Positions 26,595-35,622 of a stretch of 64,000 nucleotides of DNA are shown in pieces (position 1 is the stretch's first letter; the number at the start of each line of letters is the position of its first letter). Made by a program: the position numbers and the translations under genes. The DNA comes from an uncultured Rhodospirillales bacterium. GTDB lineage: Bacteria; Pseudomonadota; Alphaproteobacteria; Rhodospirillales; UBA2165. The stretch spans positions 1,116,001 to 1,180,000 of the forward strand of contig CAJXKD010000001.1 in NCBI GenBank assembly GCA_913055735.1, read 5' to 3'. A model generated the notes under the pieces. The model was given only the letters and a program-made list of their open reading frames with translations. It did not search any database and had not been told where the DNA came from.

Positions 26595-27212
26595 ATGAAA
26601 GTCGCCCTAATCGGCGCGAGCGGCAACATAGGCTCGCAAATCCAGGCCGAAGCCTTGTCGCGTGGCCACACCATTACTGGCATTGCCCGCAATCCGGACA
26701 AAATCACCATTCAAGACGGCGTTACTGCCAAAGCAGGAGATATAACCGATCCCGCTGCCCTTGCCGAAACCCTTAAGGGGCACGATGCGATCATCGTGTC
26801 CGTGCGGTTCCGCGACTTCGACGTCAATGACATGCTGGACGCGGTTCGGAAATCGGGCGTGAAACGCGTGCTCATCGTCGGCGGTGCGGGCAGCCTCTTG
26901 GCACCGGATGGATCCGGGGCCACTTTGCTCGACTCGCCCAACTTCCCCGAAGCGGCCAAGCCGGAGGCGACGGTGGCGGCGGCAGGCCTCAAGATTATCC
27001 GCGACGTAGATGATCTCGATTGGTCGTTCCTCAGCCCCTCGGCAATCATCGGCCCGGGCGAGCGGACGGGGAAATTCAGGCTCGGCGACGACGAGGCACT
27101 GTTCGACGCCGACGGCAAAAGCCACATCTCCATCCCCGACTTCGCCATCGCGATGGTCGACGAACTTGAGAAGAACGCGCATATCCGCAAGCGTTTTACG
27201 GTCGGTTATTGA
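26595..27212 (+). CDS. NAD(P)H-binding protein (NmrA/SDR-like)
   Basis: The 205-residue Rossmann protein begins MKVALIGASGNIGSQI (GxxGxxG), followed by GHTITGIARNPDK. It matches compact NAD(P)H-binding proteins often annotated as epimerase-like or SDR-a5/YwnB-like. The active-site Tyr-Lys of ordinary SDRs is not evident, so it may be a redox sensor or a quinone/carbonyl reductase. The ATG at 26595 follows GGGAGG; an ATG at 26553 lacks a site and adds 14 unlikely residues. It is divergent from the monooxygenase gene and is followed by a strong hairpin. Confidence 0.85.
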   Translation: MKVALIGASGNIGSQIQAEALSRGHTITGIARNPDKITIQDGVTAKAGDITDPAALAETLKGHDAIIVSVRFRDFDVNDMLDAVRKSGVKRVLIVGGAGSLLAPDGSGATLLDSPNFPEAAKPEATVAAAGLKIIRDVDDLDWSFLSPSAIIGPGERTGKFRLGDDEALFDADGKSHISIPDFAIAMVDELEKNAHIRKRFTVGY

Positions 27213-27218
27213 ACTCAG

Positions 27219-27253
27219 GAAGAGAGACGGGACGTTTCACCCCGTCTCTCTTC
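27219..27253 (+). terminator. Probable terminator after the NAD(P)H-binding gene
   Basis: A perfect 13-bp stem (27219-27231 with 27241-27253) around a 9-nt loop starts six bases after the stop codon. The right arm is T/C-rich but no long T-run follows, so it may act weakly or by stabilising the transcript end. Confidence 0.65.
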
Positions 27254-27409
27254 AACATTCTGCGATACCGAAAAGTAATCACAGAGGATAATAAACAGGT
27301 ATTAGAGATTTCCTTTCCTCCTACCTACCATCCGCTCGCGGGGCACTCCCGCCCCGGCTGACGACAGCCAAAAAACGAAGACGGATTTCTCGATCACAGG
27401 AGGAAAATC

Positions 27410-28375
27410 ATGAGGCGTTCACGTCTGCTTCTATCGGCCCTGGCCCTGGGTGCGGCAATCACGCTGCAGCCACAGGCAAGCTTCGCCGATTATCCCGACA
27501 AACCCATTTCATTCATCGTGCCCTTCGGCGCAGGCGGCGGCTTCGACCAGATGGTCCGCGTCCTCGTCCCCAAGATGGAAAAGCATTTGGGCGTCGCCAT
27601 CGCCATCAAAAACAATCCCGGCGCAGGCGGTCGGCGCGGCAGCATCCTGCTGTATAAGTCGAAGCCCGATGGCTACACCATGGGGCTCAACTACTTCGTG
27701 CCGTTTCTGGTCGACAAGCACATCCTCGGCAAGAAGCCGGGCCTCGACATGGAGAAAGTGTCGGTCATCTATAAAACATCACATAGCCGCCACTTCGTGT
27801 TCGTCGCCAAGAACGGACCCTACAAGTCGCTAAAAGACTTCACCAAAGCCGACAAGTCGATCAAGTTCCCGACCACCGGCATCGGTGCCTCGGGCTGGAT
27901 CGCGGCCAGCGCCCTCGGCGCCGAGATGGGCTTCGATTCCGCTTTCGTCACCGGCTACAAAACGCTGTCGACGGCGGCGCTGGCGGTGGCACGCGGGGAC
28001 GGTGACGCGGGCGTCGGCGCCATCCACCACTTCGGCGGCTTCACCAACGAAGTTCAGCCGCTGGTATACCTCGGCGCCAAGCGCGAAGCGCACTACCCCG
28101 ACGTGCCGACCATCGCTGAACTGGGCTACCCCCAGCTGACGGCGCTGGGCGCCGCACATGTTCTTGCCGCACCTCCCGGTACGCCCGAGGACCGGCTTGA
28201 AGTGTTGCGTGAAGCTGCCCGCAAGGCGGCCCGTGATCCCGAGTTCATTGCCTGGGGCAAGGAAACGGCCACAGACATCGAGCCCACCGAACCGAAAGGC
28301 GTTTGGGAAGAAGTCGAAGAGACCGGAAAAATGTTCTCCTCGCTCAAGCCCTTGTTCGAGAAAAGCAAAAACTAA
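27410..28375 (+). CDS. tctC: Tripartite tricarboxylate (TTT) transporter substrate-binding protein, TctC/Bug family
   Basis: The 321-residue protein has a signal peptide (SRLLLSALALGAAITLQPQASFA) followed by the Bug-family opening YPDKPISFIVPFGAGGGFDQMVR. It also has NNPGAGGRRGS and a late ALGAAHVLAAPPGTPEDRL. Bug proteins bind carboxylates, including aromatic ones such as terephthalate, for TTT permeases. GGAGG precedes the ATG. The fused TctA/TctB permease gene follows after 80 bp that contain a hairpin. The ~197 bp upstream hold the preceding terminator and a T-rich promoter-like stretch. Confidence 0.92.
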   Translation: MRRSRLLLSALALGAAITLQPQASFADYPDKPISFIVPFGAGGGFDQMVRVLVPKMEKHLGVAIAIKNNPGAGGRRGSILLYKSKPDGYTMGLNYFVPFLVDKHILGKKPGLDMEKVSVIYKTSHSRHFVFVAKNGPYKSLKDFTKADKSIKFPTTGIGASGWIAASALGAEMGFDSAFVTGYKTLSTAALAVARGDGDAGVGAIHHFGGFTNEVQPLVYLGAKREAHYPDVPTIAELGYPQLTALGAAHVLAAPPGTPEDRLEVLREAARKAARDPEFIAWGKETATDIEPTEPKGVWEEVEETGKMFSSLKPLFEKSKN

Positions 28376-28389
28376 CTACGATCGTGATC

Positions 28390-28415
28390 GCCGGCCCGGT
28401 GCACACTGGGCCGGC
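28390..28415 (+). terminator. Intercistronic GC hairpin between tctC and tctA
   Basis: GCCGGCCC (28390-28397) pairs perfectly with GGGCCGGC (28408-28415) around a 10-nt loop. No T-run follows. It is probably an attenuating or transcript-protecting stem within the operon. Confidence 0.6.
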
Positions 28416-28455
28416 GGCACGACAACAACCACGAATTAAGAAAAGATAAGCCTCC

Positions 28456-30525
28456 ATGCTCGACGCAATGCTCCTCGCCGGCACCCGCCTGGCGGATGTC
28501 TCGTCCATTCTGATGATCTTGGCGGGCGCCACCATGGGCGTGATCTTCGGCGCGCTTCCCGGCCTCGGCAGTGTGGTCGCATTGGCGATCGCGCTTCCGT
28601 TCACGTTCGGCATGGACCCCATGCTCGCCATGTTCCTCTATGCCGGGATTATGAGCAGCGTCACTTTCGGCGGATCGGTTCCCGCCATTCTGCTTAACAC
28701 GCCGGGCACGCCGCCCAATGCCGCCACCTGCTTCGACGGCTATCCCATGGCCCAGCGCGGCGAAGGTGCCCGCGCCATCTCCATCTCGGCAACATCCTGT
28801 TTCGTCGGCTCCGTCGGCGGCGCGGTGATCACCATTGCGCTTCTACCCGCGGTCAAACCCATCGTTTTTGCCTTCGGGCCACCGGAGTTCTTCTGGCTCG
28901 TGGCCTTCGGTCTGGTGATGATCGCTTTCGCCGCGAAGGGCAATATGGTCAAGGGGCTGATCGGCGGCGGTGTCGGTGTGATGCTGTCGATGATCGGTTT
29001 CAGCGACATGTTCGGCGCCTTTCGCTTCACCATGGGCAGCGACTATCTGTGGGACGGCATTCCGCTAGTGCCGTTCGTCGTCGGCGTTTTCGCAGTCAGC
29101 GAACTGATCAATTATTCCAGCCGTGGCGGATCAACGGCGACGACCGATGTCTCGTCTCAGGATATGGACTGGCGCCATCAAACGCTGCAAGGCGTTGCCG
29201 ACGTGCTGAAACGGCCGATCGTTTGGATGCGTTCGGCCGCGATCGGCTCGGGCATCGGCATCATCCCCGGCCTGGGTGGCGGTGTCGCCGCCTTCATGTC
29301 CTACGTGGTCGGCATGCAGCGTACTAAGGAGCCTGAACTCTACGGCCGTGGCAGCGTCGAAGGAATTATCGCCAGCGAGACCGCCAATGACGCCAAGGAT
29401 GGTGGCGCGCTACTGCCAACGGTCGCCTTCGGCATTCCCGGCAGCCCCGATACCGCCATCCTGCTCGGCGCCTTCATTTTACACGGCTTGCAACCGGGAC
29501 CGGTGCTGCTGCGCGACAATCTCGATTTGGTTTACGCGCTCCTGTTCGGCATCGTCGTCAGCCAAGTCGCGACGAGCGGCATTGGATTTCTGTCGGCACC
29601 GCTACTCGCCCGGATCAGCGTTCTAAAAAGCAGGTGGATTGCCCCGTTCGTGCTGACCCTGGTAATCGTCGGCACCTATATGCTGCGTGCGAACATCCTA
29701 GACGTCGCCGCCGCCATCACCGCCGGCTATATCGGCTACGTGCTGCGGCGCTACGGCTACCCGCTGATCACCATCGCCATCGGCTTTATCCTCGGCCCCC
29801 TTGCCGAAAAATCCTTCCTGCAATCGATGCTCATCTCGGACGGCAACTTCATCATCTTCTACAAGGAGCCGATCTCGCTGATCCTGATGATCCTCACCTT
29901 GGGGACCTTGGCGGTGCCGCTTGTCTCGGCTTGGCGCAAACGGGGACAGAAGAAAAGCAGAGAACCCGCCCCCACCGATCGCCGGCCGCGTGGCCTTTTT
30001 AGAGGCCCCATCATCTGTGCGGTGCTTTTGGCAGCGGCCATTCTGGCGGCGTTGTTCAACGCCCAAACCCTGCCCGCCGAAGTGCAATTGATGCCCGTCG
30101 TGTTCGGCACCATCACGCTAGCCCTTCTCGTGCTCGATATCGCGGGTGAGGTTTCTCCGGCCGTCGCCCGCTGGACCGCCCCGGCACTGACCGACATGTG
30201 GAATAATTCGTCCTCGGGCACCGACGAAGCTCAGGCCCCCGAGCGCCCCGCTCCCTGGGGACCGGTGTTGCGTGTCATCGCGATGATCGCTACCTATTTC
30301 CTGCTGGTCTACACCCTCGGCCTCTATGCCGTCCCGGTGATTGCCATCACCGCCTATCTGGTGTTTCAGGCGGCGGTGAAGCTGCGCTATGCGCTTCTCG
30401 CGGCAATCATCTCGAGCGTCATCGTGGTGATCAGCATGCAGTTATTGCGCGTCGACGTCTGGACCGGTGTGGTCTCGGAAATCATTCCCGGCTATCTCGG
30501 CGGCGCCATCAGCCCCGATCTGTGA
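28456..30525 (+). CDS. tctA: TTT transporter permease, TctA-TctB fusion
   Basis: The 689-residue inner-membrane protein is longer than the usual ~500-residue TctA. Residues 1-500 are TctA-like (ATMGVIFGALPGLGSVVALAIALPFTFGMDP, VTFGGSVPAILLNTPGTPPNAATCFDGYPMA, GIIPGLGGGVAAFMSYVVGM). After a polar linker (RKRGQKKSREPAPTDRRP), ~170 residues add four more helices in the manner of the small TctB subunit (PIICAVLLAAAILAALFNAQTLPAEVQLMP onward). No separate tctB gene is present, which supports a fusion. It moves the carboxylate bound by TctC. Confidence 0.9.
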   Translation: MLDAMLLAGTRLADVSSILMILAGATMGVIFGALPGLGSVVALAIALPFTFGMDPMLAMFLYAGIMSSVTFGGSVPAILLNTPGTPPNAATCFDGYPMAQRGEGARAISISATSCFVGSVGGAVITIALLPAVKPIVFAFGPPEFFWLVAFGLVMIAFAAKGNMVKGLIGGGVGVMLSMIGFSDMFGAFRFTMGSDYLWDGIPLVPFVVGVFAVSELINYSSRGGSTATTDVSSQDMDWRHQTLQGVADVLKRPIVWMRSAAIGSGIGIIPGLGGGVAAFMSYVVGMQRTKEPELYGRGSVEGIIASETANDAKDGGALLPTVAFGIPGSPDTAILLGAFILHGLQPGPVLLRDNLDLVYALLFGIVVSQVATSGIGFLSAPLLARISVLKSRWIAPFVLTLVIVGTYMLRANILDVAAAITAGYIGYVLRRYGYPLITIAIGFILGPLAEKSFLQSMLISDGNFIIFYKEPISLILMILTLGTLAVPLVSAWRKRGQKKSREPAPTDRRPRGLFRGPIICAVLLAAAILAALFNAQTLPAEVQLMPVVFGTITLALLVLDIAGEVSPAVARWTAPALTDMWNNSSSGTDEAQAPERPAPWGPVLRVIAMIATYFLLVYTLGLYAVPVIAITAYLVFQAAVKLRYALLAAIISSVIVVISMQLLRVDVWTGVVSEIIPGYLGGAISPDL

Positions 30526-30564
30526 TCGCGGGGAAATGGAAAACGAAATAAGAAAGGGCAAAAA

Positions 30565-31566
30565 ATGGCCGAAATCGTACTCGCGGTAGGATCCTCACAC
30601 AGTCCGACCCTCAATAGCCCCGCGGAAGAACAGGAGCTGCATGCCGAAGTGGACAAGGGCATGCCGTCTTGGCCCCGGCAATTGGTCGACAAGTCGGGCA
30701 AGAAAGTGAGTTACGACGAATTGCTTGCCCAGGCGCCCGCCGACCTCGTCGAACAGATCAAACCGGAAGTGATCGAACAGCGCGTGGCCGATTGCCAGAC
30801 CAACATGGACCGGCTGGAAAAGGAAATCGAGGTCGCCAACCTAGATGCGCTGATCATCGTCGGCGACGACCAGAAAGAGCAGTTCTTCGACGACAACATG
30901 CCCGCCGTTCTGATCTATTGGGGCGAAACAATTCCCAATACGACGCTCGATCTGCCCGAGGATGCGCCCGAGTTCTGGAAGCACGCCCGCTCCATGTATC
31001 ACGAGCAGGAAGGCTTGCATGAGTACCCAGTGGCGTCGGACTTGGCGCGCCACATGATCAGCCACATGATCGATCACGATTTCGATGTCAGCCACGCCAA
31101 GAAACTGCGCTTCGAGCGCGGCGAGGGCCATGCCTTCGGTTATGTCCATCGCCGCCTGATGCGCAACAAGGTGACACCCATCGTCCCCGTCGCGCTCAAC
31201 ACCTACTTCCCGCCCAACCAGCCGCGGCCCAGCCGCTGTTACCAACTCGGTCAGGAAATCCGCCGTGCCGTCGAAGCCTGGGACAAGAATGCCCGGGTCG
31301 GCATTCTGGCATCGGGCGGCCTCAGCCATTTCACCATCGACGAAGATCTCGATCAGGATATGTTGCGCGCCCTCAAGGCACACGATGCCGATGCGTTACG
31401 CAATTTGCCGCGCGAAAAACTCAATGCCGGTAATTCGGAGATCCGCAATTGGATCACCATGGCCGGGGCGTCCGAACACCTCGACGTGAAGTGGATGGAG
31501 TATATTCCCTGCTACCGGTCAGCCGCCGGAACCGGTTGTGCCATGGCATTCGGGATTTTGGCGTAG
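30565..31566 (+). CDS. LigB-fold extradiol ring-cleavage dioxygenase (class III)
   Basis: The 333-residue protein has the LigB/class III extradiol layout: VGSSHSPTL near the N-terminus (H12) and ILASGGLSHFTIDEDLD in the C-terminal half. The central segment where relatives have a D-H pair (APDHxNGFF in MhpB) reads VGDDQKEQFF, so this is a divergent subfamily related to protocatechuate or gallate-type dioxygenases. It would open a catecholic ring with Fe(II) and O2. It follows the TTT permease by 39 bp and is probably in that operon, linking uptake to ring cleavage. Its 3' end overlaps the convergent LysR gene by 55 bp. Confidence 0.85.
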   Translation: MAEIVLAVGSSHSPTLNSPAEEQELHAEVDKGMPSWPRQLVDKSGKKVSYDELLAQAPADLVEQIKPEVIEQRVADCQTNMDRLEKEIEVANLDALIIVGDDQKEQFFDDNMPAVLIYWGETIPNTTLDLPEDAPEFWKHARSMYHEQEGLHEYPVASDLARHMISHMIDHDFDVSHAKKLRFERGEGHAFGYVHRRLMRNKVTPIVPVALNTYFPPNQPRPSRCYQLGQEIRRAVEAWDKNARVGILASGGLSHFTIDEDLDQDMLRALKAHDADALRNLPREKLNAGNSEIRNWITMAGASEHLDVKWMEYIPCYRSAAGTGCAMAFGILA

Positions 31567-32468
31567 CCGTTGCCGGCCCGTTTCCCCAATTGGCGGATGG
31601 CTTTGTGCAGATAGCTGAGGAACTTTTCGTCGGCCGGGCCCACTGATCGGCTACGGCGGCTGACGAGCATACGGTCCAAACCGACGTCACGAATGCGGCA
31701 GGATTGAAACTTACCTTCCCGCACGTCGTCGGAAACGGCGGGTCGGGACAACACACCGTAGCCCATCCCGAGCCGGACGAATTCCTTGATGACCGTGATG
31801 CTGTCGACCTCGTGCTCGATACGCAATTTGACCGACTGGCGTACCGCTTCCCGCTCGAGCGCAACACGCGGCCCGCTCGGGAGACGCAAGGCAATGAGCG
31901 GCAGGTCTGAAAGATCTTTGAGTTGCACGGTGCCGGCCGGAAAACCCGGATCATCGGGATTGCCGATCAGATGCAGATGATCGGTGGCCAGTTTCTCGTA
32001 AACAAACTGCGGCCGCCGCTCATGATCGATGACGAGAATGTAGTCGAGCCGTCCGTCTTCGAGGCTTTCGACGAGGTTCTTCGGCCCGGCTTCCACGAGG
32101 CTGAGCTTGAGTTCCGGAAATTCGGATTTCAGGCTTTCCGTTAGACGCCCGAACAGCATCCGGCTCATCACATGGGATGTGCCGAATGACAAGGCGGCGG
32201 AGACGCCGCCATCCACCGACATCATATCGAGACGCAACGCGTCCAATTCGTCGAGAATTTTCGCGGCGCGGTCGGCAAATTCTTCACCGGCTTCCGTCAA
32301 GGTCACACCACGGCGGTGACGCTCGAACAGAATAACGCCGAGTTCGTCCTCCAAGGCGCGGACTTGGCGCGTGAGAGCCGGTTGCGCCACGCACAGGCGC
32401 GACGCGGCGCCCCTGAAACTTCCCGTTTCAGCAATACGAATAAAATACCTGAGCTGTCGCAATTCCAT
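31512..32468 (-). CDS. LysR-family transcriptional regulator
   Basis: The ~318-residue regulator opens with the LysR winged helix-turn-helix (MELRQLRYFIRIAETGSFRGAASRLCVAQPALTRQVRALEDELGVILFERHRRGVTLTEAG). An effector-binding domain follows. MELRQ at 32468 is the standard family start; an ATG 27 bases earlier is less likely. It lies downstream of the hydrolase-MhpB-decarboxylase genes on the same strand and overlaps the end of the convergent LigB gene by 55 bp. LysR proteins in such clusters usually activate aromatic catabolic operons in response to a pathway intermediate; the target here is inferred. Confidence 0.92.
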   Translation of the reverse strand: MELRQLRYFIRIAETGSFRGAASRLCVAQPALTRQVRALEDELGVILFERHRRGVTLTEAGEEFADRAAKILDELDALRLDMMSVDGGVSAALSFGTSHVMSRMLFGRLTESLKSEFPELKLSLVEAGPKNLVESLEDGRLDYILVIDHERRPQFVYEKLATDHLHLIGNPDDPGFPAGTVQLKDLSDLPLIALRLPSGPRVALEREAVRQSVKLRIEHEVDSITVIKEFVRLGMGYGVLSRPAVSDDVREGKFQSCRIRDVGLDRMLVSRRSRSVGPADEKFLSYLHKAIRQLGKRAGNGYAKIPNAMAQPVPAADR

Positions 32469-32517
32469 AATCCACCCCTCCCCCGGCATCTTCATGCCGG
32501 TGATCGTGTGGCGCCGC

Positions 32518-33414
32518 TCAAAGCCCCGTTTGCGTCAAAAACGACCCGACCGTGTCGACCAAGCCATCGGGATTGTCACCCGCGATATCGTGACTGCCGT
32601 CGACCTCCACCGCCGTGACGTTCGGGTTCGCTTGGCGGCATTTCTCCACCGTTTGCGGACCGAACATATCCGACGTCGTACCGCGCATCATCAGGACGGG
32701 AATGGCAAGGCCCGACAGCATGCCCCACAGATCGACCTTGGCCGGCGCCGATTTGCCGGTTTCCAGCACTTTCTTGAAGTTGTCGCGGTAGTGCAGATCG
32801 CGCCGGAGAACATAGCCGTCGTCGTCCTTGCGCAGGAACGCATCGTAGCGCTGATAAACCGCCGAATTGGGCGCCGCGTTCGCGTCTTCCCCGTGATAGG
32901 CGAGCGCCTCCGCCACCGACGCGAAGCGGTCCGGCTGACGTCCGATGCGTTCGGCCACTTTGCGCCGCCCCGCCGCTTCAACGTCGGGCGCGAAATCGAC
33001 GCATACCAACCCCGCCGTGCGATCGGGATACCAAGACGAGGTAACTAGGCATACGCGCCCGCCCATGGAATGCCCCATGAGCACGGCCTTTTCCCAACCG
33101 AGCGCATCGAGCACGGCGGTGACATCGTTCGCCAGCGTCCTCAATCCGTAGTCACGCTCCGGGCTCCAAGTAGACTCGCCGAACCCCCGCATGTCCATGG
33201 CGACGACCTCCCGGTCGGCGGCAAGCCGGCTCGCCGGTCCGATCCAATCGTAGGAGAAATAGGAAAGCCCGTGGACGATGAGAATCGGCGTTTTTCCGGC
33301 CAGGTTACTTTCTTGGCCGAAACGGCGGTAGAACAACGTGACGTCACCGGAAATGACGGTACCCGTCTGATGATCGATGTCCATATCGGTGCTTGGGTTT
33401 GTCTTGGCATCCAT
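32518..33414 (-). CDS. Alpha/beta hydrolase, probably a meta-cleavage product hydrolase (MhpC-like role)
   Basis: The 298-residue alpha/beta hydrolase has Ser in MGHSMGG, Asp in MRGTTSDMFGP and His in VDGSHDIAGDNP. The oxyanion segment is IVHGLSYFSYDW. Its gene lies ~58 bp downstream of the MhpB-like dioxygenase gene on the same strand. C-C bond hydrolysis of the meta-cleavage product is therefore the likely role, as done by MhpC or BphD. Sequence alone cannot separate this from an esterase. The ATG at 33414 follows GGAAGGGGAGG; an in-frame TTG at 33435 overlaps that site and is rejected. Confidence 0.8.
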   Translation of the reverse strand: MDAKTNPSTDMDIDHQTGTVISGDVTLFYRRFGQESNLAGKTPILIVHGLSYFSYDWIGPASRLAADREVVAMDMRGFGESTWSPERDYGLRTLANDVTAVLDALGWEKAVLMGHSMGGRVCLVTSSWYPDRTAGLVCVDFAPDVEAAGRRKVAERIGRQPDRFASVAEALAYHGEDANAAPNSAVYQRYDAFLRKDDDGYVLRRDLHYRDNFKKVLETGKSAPAKVDLWGMLSGLAIPVLMMRGTTSDMFGPQTVEKCRQANPNVTAVEVDGSHDIAGDNPDGLVDTVGSFLTQTGL

Positions 33415-33472
33415 GCGGATGTCCTCCCCTTCCAATAAGAGCCTCGCCCGTTTGGGATACGGGTCTGTTCCG

Positions 33473-34414
33473 TTAGCCGCGCCCGCAGATGACGCCCATA
33501 CCGGTGATCCATTCGGGGATCAGCCGGTAGCTTGCCAGTTCGTTTTCACGCATACCAAGCGCGCGCGCCGCCGCGGCAGCCGCAACCCAACTGCGCACTT
33601 CGTGACCGCCAAACCCGGCATCGCGGTCGATTTCCTCGTCCGTAATCGAGTCCAGACGGTCGGTGCGGAATTCGAGAATGTCGTCCAGGAATTGACGATC
33701 CCATTCCTCGCTCGGCGGCAGGCACGGCCCTTCGCCGACGACCAGATTTTTCGCCGCTTGGATGACCCGGGCCTGCCGCCCATCCAATTCCTCGCGAGAT
33801 GCCACATGGCGGTGGATCAGCCGGTCGGCAACCTCGGGTGGTGCGGTCTGGATGCGCGGCGTCGGTGGATCGTGCGACAGCCCACCCGAACCGATAACCG
33901 CAACCCGCAATCCCTTGTCCGCCAGAAACCGGCCCACGGCGTCGCCGAACGCCCGTACGCGGCGGAAGGTCGGGCGCGGATCGGCGGCGCAATTCACAAA
34001 TATCGGCATCACCGGGTAGCGATCCAGACTGCCTGCCAATTTGAAAAGCGGAATGGTCGTTCCGTGATCGACGCCCATGTCATAGGAAACGGCTACATCG
34101 ATATCCTGCTGATGCAAGGCGCGCACGCAGTCCATGGCCAGATCCCGGGGCACGTTCAACGGTCCCGGGTCCAAACTCCAATCCTTCATGCCGGTCGCCT
34201 TGAGGCCGATGCAAAAGGACGGCATCAAATCGAAGAAGAAACCGTTGAAATGGTCCGGCGCGAAAACAACCACGACCTCGGGGTCAAAGTCCGCCAACTC
34301 CCGGCTGGCGGCGGCCATGTGGTCGTAATAGTCCTTATGCGCCGCTTCATCGGTAGCGTTGATATCGGTCTGCATCAACGGACTATGGGACGCACAAATA
34401 AATCGAACGGACAT
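33473..34414 (-). CDS. mhpB: 2,3-dihydroxyphenylpropionate 1,2-dioxygenase-like extradiol dioxygenase
   Basis: The 313-residue protein follows E. coli MhpB along its length: SHSPL near the start (H10), FAPDHFNGFFFDLMPSFCIG, SYDMGVDHG, GSGGLSHDPP, and a C-terminal YRLIPEWITGMG. H117 and H181 correspond to the two catalytic histidines known in MhpB (H115 and H179). It cleaves the ring of 2,3-dihydroxyphenylpropionate or a close catechol next to the substituent, using Fe(II). It lies 11 bp after the dihydroxyphthalate-decarboxylase-like gene and before the MhpC-like hydrolase, an order matching consecutive steps. The exact substrate may differ from that of E. coli. Confidence 0.88.
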   Translation of the reverse strand: MSVRFICASHSPLMQTDINATDEAAHKDYYDHMAAASRELADFDPEVVVVFAPDHFNGFFFDLMPSFCIGLKATGMKDWSLDPGPLNVPRDLAMDCVRALHQQDIDVAVSYDMGVDHGTTIPLFKLAGSLDRYPVMPIFVNCAADPRPTFRRVRAFGDAVGRFLADKGLRVAVIGSGGLSHDPPTPRIQTAPPEVADRLIHRHVASREELDGRQARVIQAAKNLVVGEGPCLPPSEEWDRQFLDDILEFRTDRLDSITDEEIDRDAGFGGHEVRSWVAAAAAARALGMRENELASYRLIPEWITGMGVICGRG

Positions 34415-34425
34415 TCCTTCTCTCC

Positions 34426-35418
34426 CTACACCCGCGATTCTTCGATCGTCGTTTCGGCGAACATTTCCTCAACTTTGAGATGGCGAACGGCCAATCCCTG
34501 CTCATAAGAATACCGCGCCATGGCTTCCAACGTCTTGCGGTTGGCGTCGACACCGTAGGGCCAATAATCTTTGCCCATGACCGCCTCGGTTTCCTCGAGC
34601 TCCGCCGTCACCCAGGGAAGCGTGACCTTCAGCGCGGCCACCTCGTGCAGATCCTGGTCGGCGATACGCTTCGCCTGTGCAAAGGCCTTATAGACGCTGG
34701 CCGGCAACCAAGGATGTTTCTCGACCAGATCATTGCGGACGCCGACCGCGTGCATGATCGGGAACAATCCCGTCTTCTTGAAATATTCCTTTTCCCGCGC
34801 ACGGAAATCGGGAAACAGGCGGACGACGTTGGGATGCCCGTCGATAAAGCACGACGGCGCCCGCGCCGAGAACACCCCATCCAGTTCGCCGTCCGCCAGC
34901 AATTGGGTCAAGGGTTTGCCGACCGGCGCGCTTTCGAGCGGAAAACCCTCGGGCAAGTTGAGCGGAAACTTGTCCTTGCGGCCCCATTCTTCCAATCCGC
35001 CCTGCACCCAGTTGATATCGCTGACGTCGATGCCGTACTCGTCCTTGAGCACGCCGCGCAGCCACAGTACCGCCGACATCTGGTATTCGGGAACGCCGAT
35101 CCGCTTGCCCTTGAGATCGGCGGGGCTGTCGATCCCCCTGTCGTTGCGAATATAGCCCGCCGAATGGCGGAACATACGCGACAGGAACGCGGGCACGGCG
35201 GTATAGGGCGCCGTTCCACGGGACAGGGCGATCAGGAAGGGGCTGAAGCCGATCTCCGCCACGTCGAACTCGCCGTGGAAATAGGCGCGGTGAAAGACCT
35301 CCTCGACAGGATTGGCGATATAGGTGACGTCGCACCCCTCGATACGGACACGCCCATCCATCAGGGGACGCACCCGGTCATAGTCCCAGGTGGATACGGT
35401 CAGGGGGATTAGGCTCAT
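34426..35418 (-). CDS. 4,5-dihydroxyphthalate decarboxylase-like protein
   Basis: The 330-residue protein resembles the 4,5-dihydroxyphthalate decarboxylase (Pht5) family, which has a periplasmic-binding-protein-like fold without a signal peptide. Segments seen are LTVSTWDYDRVRPLMDGRVRIEG, FHRAYFHGEFDVAEIGFSPFL, LKGKRIGVPEYQMSAVLWLRG and YWPYGVDANRKTLEAMARYSYEQGL. The family converts dihydroxyphthalate to protocatechuate or removes CO2 from related acids. It heads the minus-strand operon with the MhpB- and MhpC-like genes. The ATG at 35418 follows GGGAGA. It is divergent from a GntR gene that probably controls it. Confidence 0.85.
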   Translation of the reverse strand: MSLIPLTVSTWDYDRVRPLMDGRVRIEGCDVTYIANPVEEVFHRAYFHGEFDVAEIGFSPFLIALSRGTAPYTAVPAFLSRMFRHSAGYIRNDRGIDSPADLKGKRIGVPEYQMSAVLWLRGVLKDEYGIDVSDINWVQGGLEEWGRKDKFPLNLPEGFPLESAPVGKPLTQLLADGELDGVFSARAPSCFIDGHPNVVRLFPDFRAREKEYFKKTGLFPIMHAVGVRNDLVEKHPWLPASVYKAFAQAKRIADQDLHEVAALKVTLPWVTAELEETEAVMGKDYWPYGVDANRKTLEAMARYSYEQGLAVRHLKVEEMFAETTIEESRV

Positions 35419-35622
35419 GGTCTCCCGGCTCTCTATATATAGGCTTTTGCCCAACTCTAGCGCTTTAGAACCAAAAGTCTAGGTTTAACACTTTTTCTAT
35501 TGGCGCCGGTGTCGCGATGTGTAACCGTGCCCACTTGCTGTCCCACAGCCCCCCTTGCCGGAAGCATTGAATGGGGAGACCGTTTGCCGGGATTTTGCTA
35601 AGCTAGGTGCCTGGAAAAGACG

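Noticed and set aside
33377..34507. 376-codon plus-strand frame
   Set aside because: Antisense to the MhpB-like gene and the end of the decarboxylase-like gene; no domain seen.
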